From Planctomycetota bacterium (lineage in GTDB: Bacteria; Planctomycetota; Phycisphaerae; Sedimentisphaerales; Anaerobacaceae), in the NCBI GenBank assembly GCA_003644295.1, contig QNBZ01000033.1, positions 1 through 9,409 of the forward strand: a stretch of DNA of 9,409 nt. The letters run 5' to 3'. The notes under the pieces were generated by a model, which saw only the letters and a program-made list of their open reading frames with translations, was not told the origin of the DNA and ran no database searches. Position numbers and translations under genes: made by a program. Positions 6,996 through 9,409 of this stretch are shown in pieces. Positions within the stretch are counted from its first letter, which is position 1; each line of letters opens with the position of its first letter.

Positions 6996-8470
6996 AGGTG
7001 TTTATCGTAACCGAAGGCGGCAAAAATATAGGTCTCGGACATATAACAAGGTGCACGTCTGTATATCAGGCATTTGAAGAAATAGGAATACAAGCACAAT
7101 TTATAGTCAACGGCGATAAAATTGTTCAGGGATTGCTAAAGGATAAGAGTTGTGAGATATTTGATTGGCTCAATGACAGCGATACGCTTGCTGCTTCCAT
7201 AAGAGATGCTGACATTGTGTTTGTTGATTCTTACCTTGCAGATTATGACGTATATGAGAAAATTTCGAATATTGTAAAGACGGCTGTTTATTTTGATGAC
7301 AACGTAAGGTTCGACTATCCAAAGGGTTTTGTTTTAAATGGTGCTGTTTTTGCCGAACAGATGCCTTATCCCAAAAGAGAAGGCGTTACTTATCTTCTGG
7401 GTGTTCAATATGCACCTCTTAGAAGAGAATTCTGGGACGTGCCTGCAAAGCCGATTCGTGACAATATTGAAACTGTGATGATAACATTTGGGGGGGCAGA
7501 TGTACGTAACCTCACGCCCAAAGTCCTAAAGTTATTAGCTGATACCCGTCCAGAACTGTTCAAAAAAGTAATCATAGGGAGCGGTTTTCAAAACATAGCA
7601 GAAATTGAAAAAGCCAAAGACAGCAATACCGAGTTGATATATCAGCCCAATGCCGCTGAAATTAAAAAGGTTATGTTTGAATCTGATGTCGCAATATCTG
7701 CTGGCGGACAGACGCTGTATGAGCTTGCAAGAGTTGGAGTGCCCACTATTGCGGTTGCTGTTGCCGACAATCAGTCAAATAATATCAGCGGCTGGGTCAA
7801 AACATGCTTTGTTGAATATGCCGGACACTGGGACGATGATAGGTTGGCAGAAGAGATAGAACAAAAGATTAAAATTTTAGAAAGCAAACGTACCAGAAAA
7901 TGTAAGCAGGAGATTGGCAACAAACTTATCGATGGTCAGGGAAGTTCCAGAGTAGTTAAAGAGCTTCTGTCTAACTTTTATAAAGAACACATCTTTTTAC
8001 GGAAAGCCACCTTTAACGATGCTCTGGATATATTCAATCTGGCTAATGAAACAATAGTAAGAGAAAATTCATTTTCGTCGAATAAAATAGAATGGGATGA
8101 ACATATTGAGTGGTTTAAGAATAAGCTTGAAAGCAATACCTGTGAAATTTTTATTATTGAGTGTCTTGGTGAATTTGCCGGTCAGGTGCGTTTTGATATA
8201 AATTCGGAACAAAACGAAGCGGTAATAAGTATTAGCATCGTGGAAAAAATGCGAGGTTTGGGATTATCATCTTTCGTAATAACTAATTCGCTCAGAGAAT
8301 TGCCGAAGTTTCGCAGGGATGTGAAGCTTATTAAAGCTTATATCAAAGATGAAAACATTGCTTCGGTAAAATCTTTTATAAGAGCGGGCTTCAGGTTCTT
8401 ACAGAATACAATGGTAAATGGATGTAAGTCTAAAGTTTATGAAAGAGCCACCGAGGATTTGTATGAGTAG
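6992..8470 (+). CDS. pseG: Bifunctional PseG hydrolase / PseH N-acetyltransferase fusion
   Basis: This is one 492-residue protein with two domains. Residues 1 to about 328 are PseG, a GT-B-fold hydrolase that removes UDP from UDP-2,4-diacetamido-2,4,6-trideoxy-L-altrose. The opening GGKNIGLGHITRC places the catalytic His at H17, the position known in Campylobacter PseG. ITFGGADVRNLT (164-175) and ISAGGQTLYELARVGVP (235-251) with ADNQ (258-261) form the UDP-binding face. Residues about 333-486 are a GNAT acetyltransferase, beginning IFLRKATFNDALDI. Acetyl-CoA binding is indicated by VEKMRGLGLSSFVI (417-430), and DENIASVKSFIRAGFRF (453-469) is typical of the family end. This domain fills the PseH role, acetylating the C4 amine made by PseC. 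The frame is continuous across the joint, with no stop or internal start. The gene starts on an ATGA overlap and ends overlapping pseI by 8 bases. Both domain calls are strong; the acyl donor of the second is assumed. Confidence 0.92.
   Translation: MKVFIVTEGGKNIGLGHITRCTSVYQAFEEIGIQAQFIVNGDKIVQGLLKDKSCEIFDWLNDSDTLAASIRDADIVFVDSYLADYDVYEKISNIVKTAVYFDDNVRFDYPKGFVLNGAVFAEQMPYPKREGVTYLLGVQYAPLRREFWDVPAKPIRDNIETVMITFGGADVRNLTPKVLKLLADTRPELFKKVIIGSGFQNIAEIEKAKDSNTELIYQPNAAEIKKVMFESDVAISAGGQTLYELARVGVPTIAVAVADNQSNNISGWVKTCFVEYAGHWDDDRLAEEIEQKIKILESKRTRKCKQEIGNKLIDGQGSSRVVKELLSNFYKEHIFLRKATFNDALDIFNLANETIVRENSFSSNKIEWDEHIEWFKNKLESNTCEIFIIECLGEFAGQVRFDINSEQNEAVISISIVEKMRGLGLSSFVITNSLRELPKFRRDVKLIKAYIKDENIASVKSFIRAGFRFLQNTMVNGCKSKVYERATEDLYE
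8453..8457 (+). promoter_or_regulatory. Ribosome binding site of pseI
   Basis: GAGGA lies 5 bases before ATG 8463, within the end of the PseG-PseH gene, and supports that start. Confidence 0.55.
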
Positions 8471-9409
8471 CATTCTCAGTATAAGCGCAAAACAAAACCT
8501 GTCGGTTCTTGTGTTTGCCGAGGTTTCGGCAAACCATAATCAGTCTTTTGATACGGCTGTGGAATTGATAAACAAGGCCAAAGAATGTGGCGCCGACGCC
8601 GTAAAGTTCCAGGCCTATACGCCGGAGACATTGACTATTGATTGCGACAATGAATATTTCCAAATCGAGCATCCCGAATGGGGCGGGCAAACCCTCTATG
8701 AGCTTTACAAGAAAGCATATACTCCCTGGGAGTGGCTGGGAAAACTAAAAAAAGTTGCTGATGAGGTCGGAATAATATTTCTTTGTACTGCTTTTGATAA
8801 AACAAGCGTTGACCTTTTGGAAGGGCTGGATATTTGTGCCCATAAGATATCCTCGTTTGAGTTGGTGGATTTGCCTTTAATCGAGTATGTCGCAAAAACC
8901 GGCAAGCCACTGATAATGTCCACCGGTATGGCGGATTTATCAGAGATAGCTGAAGCTGTTGATACAGCAAGAAAAGCCGGTGCTGAAGAAATTAGCTTGT
9001 TAAAATGTGTATCAAGCTATCCAGCTAATCCCGAAGATATGAATTTGAGAACAATACCTGATATGAAAGAGCGTTTTGGTTGTCCCGTTGGATTTTCCGA
9101 CCATAGTATGGGAATCGGAGCTTCTGTTTGTGCGGTGGCTTTGGGTGCTGCCATAATCGAGAAACATTTTACTTTGTCGAGAAAAATTGAAACGCCTGAC
9201 AGTTTCTTTTCGATAGAACCGCAGGAATTAAAAGAGTTGGTAGAAAATATACGAATCGCAGAGAAAGCTTTGGGCAAGGTTCATTACGGATTAACGGAAG
9301 ATGAAAGGAAAAGTAGAACCTTCAGGCGTTCCTTGTTTGTGGTTGAAGATGTTAAAAAAGGAGAGGTTTTTACTAATAGTAATATAAAATCTATAAGGCC
9401 TGCGAATGG
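8463..9409 (+). CDS. pseI: Pseudaminic acid synthase, PseI (3'-truncated by window edge)
   Basis: The visible 315 residues of this NeuB-family synthase condense phosphoenolpyruvate with 2,4-diacetamido-2,4,6-trideoxy-L-altrose to make Pse. FAEVSANHNQSFDTA (18-32) and DAVKFQAYTPETLT (45-58) open the TIM barrel. WGGQTLYELYKKAYTPWEW (73-91) is the stretch that favours PseI over NeuB or LegI. HKISSFEL (127-134), GKPLIMSTGMAD (147-158) and LLKCVSSYPANPED (179-192) follow. H214 in FSDHSMG and H235 in EKHFTL are the expected metal-binding histidines. From about residue 286 (RTFRRSLFVVEDVKKGEVF) the C-terminal antifreeze-like (SAF) domain begins and is cut off at the edge. Family length is about 350, so roughly 30 residues are missing. 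The ATG lies inside the previous gene, an 8-base overlap, with a GAGGA box in front. Confidence 0.93.
   Translation, partial: MSSILSISAKQNLSVLVFAEVSANHNQSFDTAVELINKAKECGADAVKFQAYTPETLTIDCDNEYFQIEHPEWGGQTLYELYKKAYTPWEWLGKLKKVADEVGIIFLCTAFDKTSVDLLEGLDICAHKISSFELVDLPLIEYVAKTGKPLIMSTGMADLSEIAEAVDTARKAGAEEISLLKCVSSYPANPEDMNLRTIPDMKERFGCPVGFSDHSMGIGASVCAVALGAAIIEKHFTLSRKIETPDSFFSIEPQELKELVENIRIAEKALGKVHYGLTEDERKSRTFRRSLFVVEDVKKGEVFTNSNIKSIRPAN

Larger units (their letters stand above)
268..9409 (+). other. Co-directional, overlapping gene string (probable operon segment)
   Basis: Every junction from the radical SAM gene to pseI is tight: overlaps of 7, 8, 4, 1, 4 and 8 bases, and one 4-base gap (aldo/keto reductase to PtmA-like gene). 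No hairpin-plus-T-run terminator and no promoter-like spacer is visible inside. This indicates one transcript with strong translational coupling, possibly continuing upstream into the Wzt-like gene (30-base gap) and beyond the right edge. Confidence 0.8.

Noticed and set aside
7650..7859. 69-codon plus-strand frame inside the PseG-PseH gene
   Set aside because: It lies wholly within a well-conserved PseG domain in another frame and shows no recognisable protein feature.
8635..8970. 111-codon minus-strand frame opposite pseI
   Set aside because: It is antisense to clearly conserved PseI motifs and has no domain pattern; a shadow frame.

Overview
The window is one compact, entirely plus-strand block of surface-glycan genes. 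Its core is a pseudaminic acid (Pse) pathway, which makes a bacterial nine-carbon, sialic-acid-like nonulosonate. All six conserved Pse steps have a recognisable domain here: PseB, PseC, PseH, PseG, PseI and a PseF-slot cytidylyltransferase. The last gene, pseI, runs off the right edge.

Layout: (1) bases 1-237 are the 3' end of a gene whose product resembles the C-terminal glycan-binding domain of a Wzt-type ABC-transporter ATPase. (2) 268-2328 encodes a 686-residue B12-binding/radical SAM enzyme. (3) 2322-4449 encodes pseB and pseC. (4) 4446-6153 inserts an aldo/keto reductase and a PtmA-like short-chain dehydrogenase/reductase. (5) 6153-8470 encodes an SpsF-type cytidylyltransferase and a PseG-PseH fusion protein. 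(6) 8463-9409 encodes pseI, lacking about its last 30 residues.

How the genes work together, by family knowledge: PseB converts UDP-GlcNAc to a 4-keto-6-deoxy-L-arabino sugar. PseC aminates C4. The PseH domain acetylates that amine and the PseG domain removes UDP. PseI condenses the free 2,4-diacetamido-2,4,6-trideoxy-L-altrose with phosphoenolpyruvate. The cytidylyltransferase then makes the CMP-sugar donor. The reductase pair and the radical SAM enzyme are not needed for basic Pse5Ac7Ac, so they probably tailor the sugar, make another residue of the same glycan, or decorate it. The Wzt-like fragment suggests a lipid-linked polysaccharide exported by an ABC transporter. No flagellin gene or glycosyltransferase is visible, so the final acceptor is unknown.

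From the B12/radical SAM gene through pseI, every junction either overlaps by 1-8 bases or is separated by 4 bases. No promoter or terminator is visible, so this looks like the interior of one long transcript. The organism is a bacterium of moderate GC content that uses ATG, GTG and TTG starts with AGGA/GGAG-type ribosome binding sites. An environmental or anaerobic lineage fits the B12/radical SAM gene, but nothing in the window fixes the taxon.
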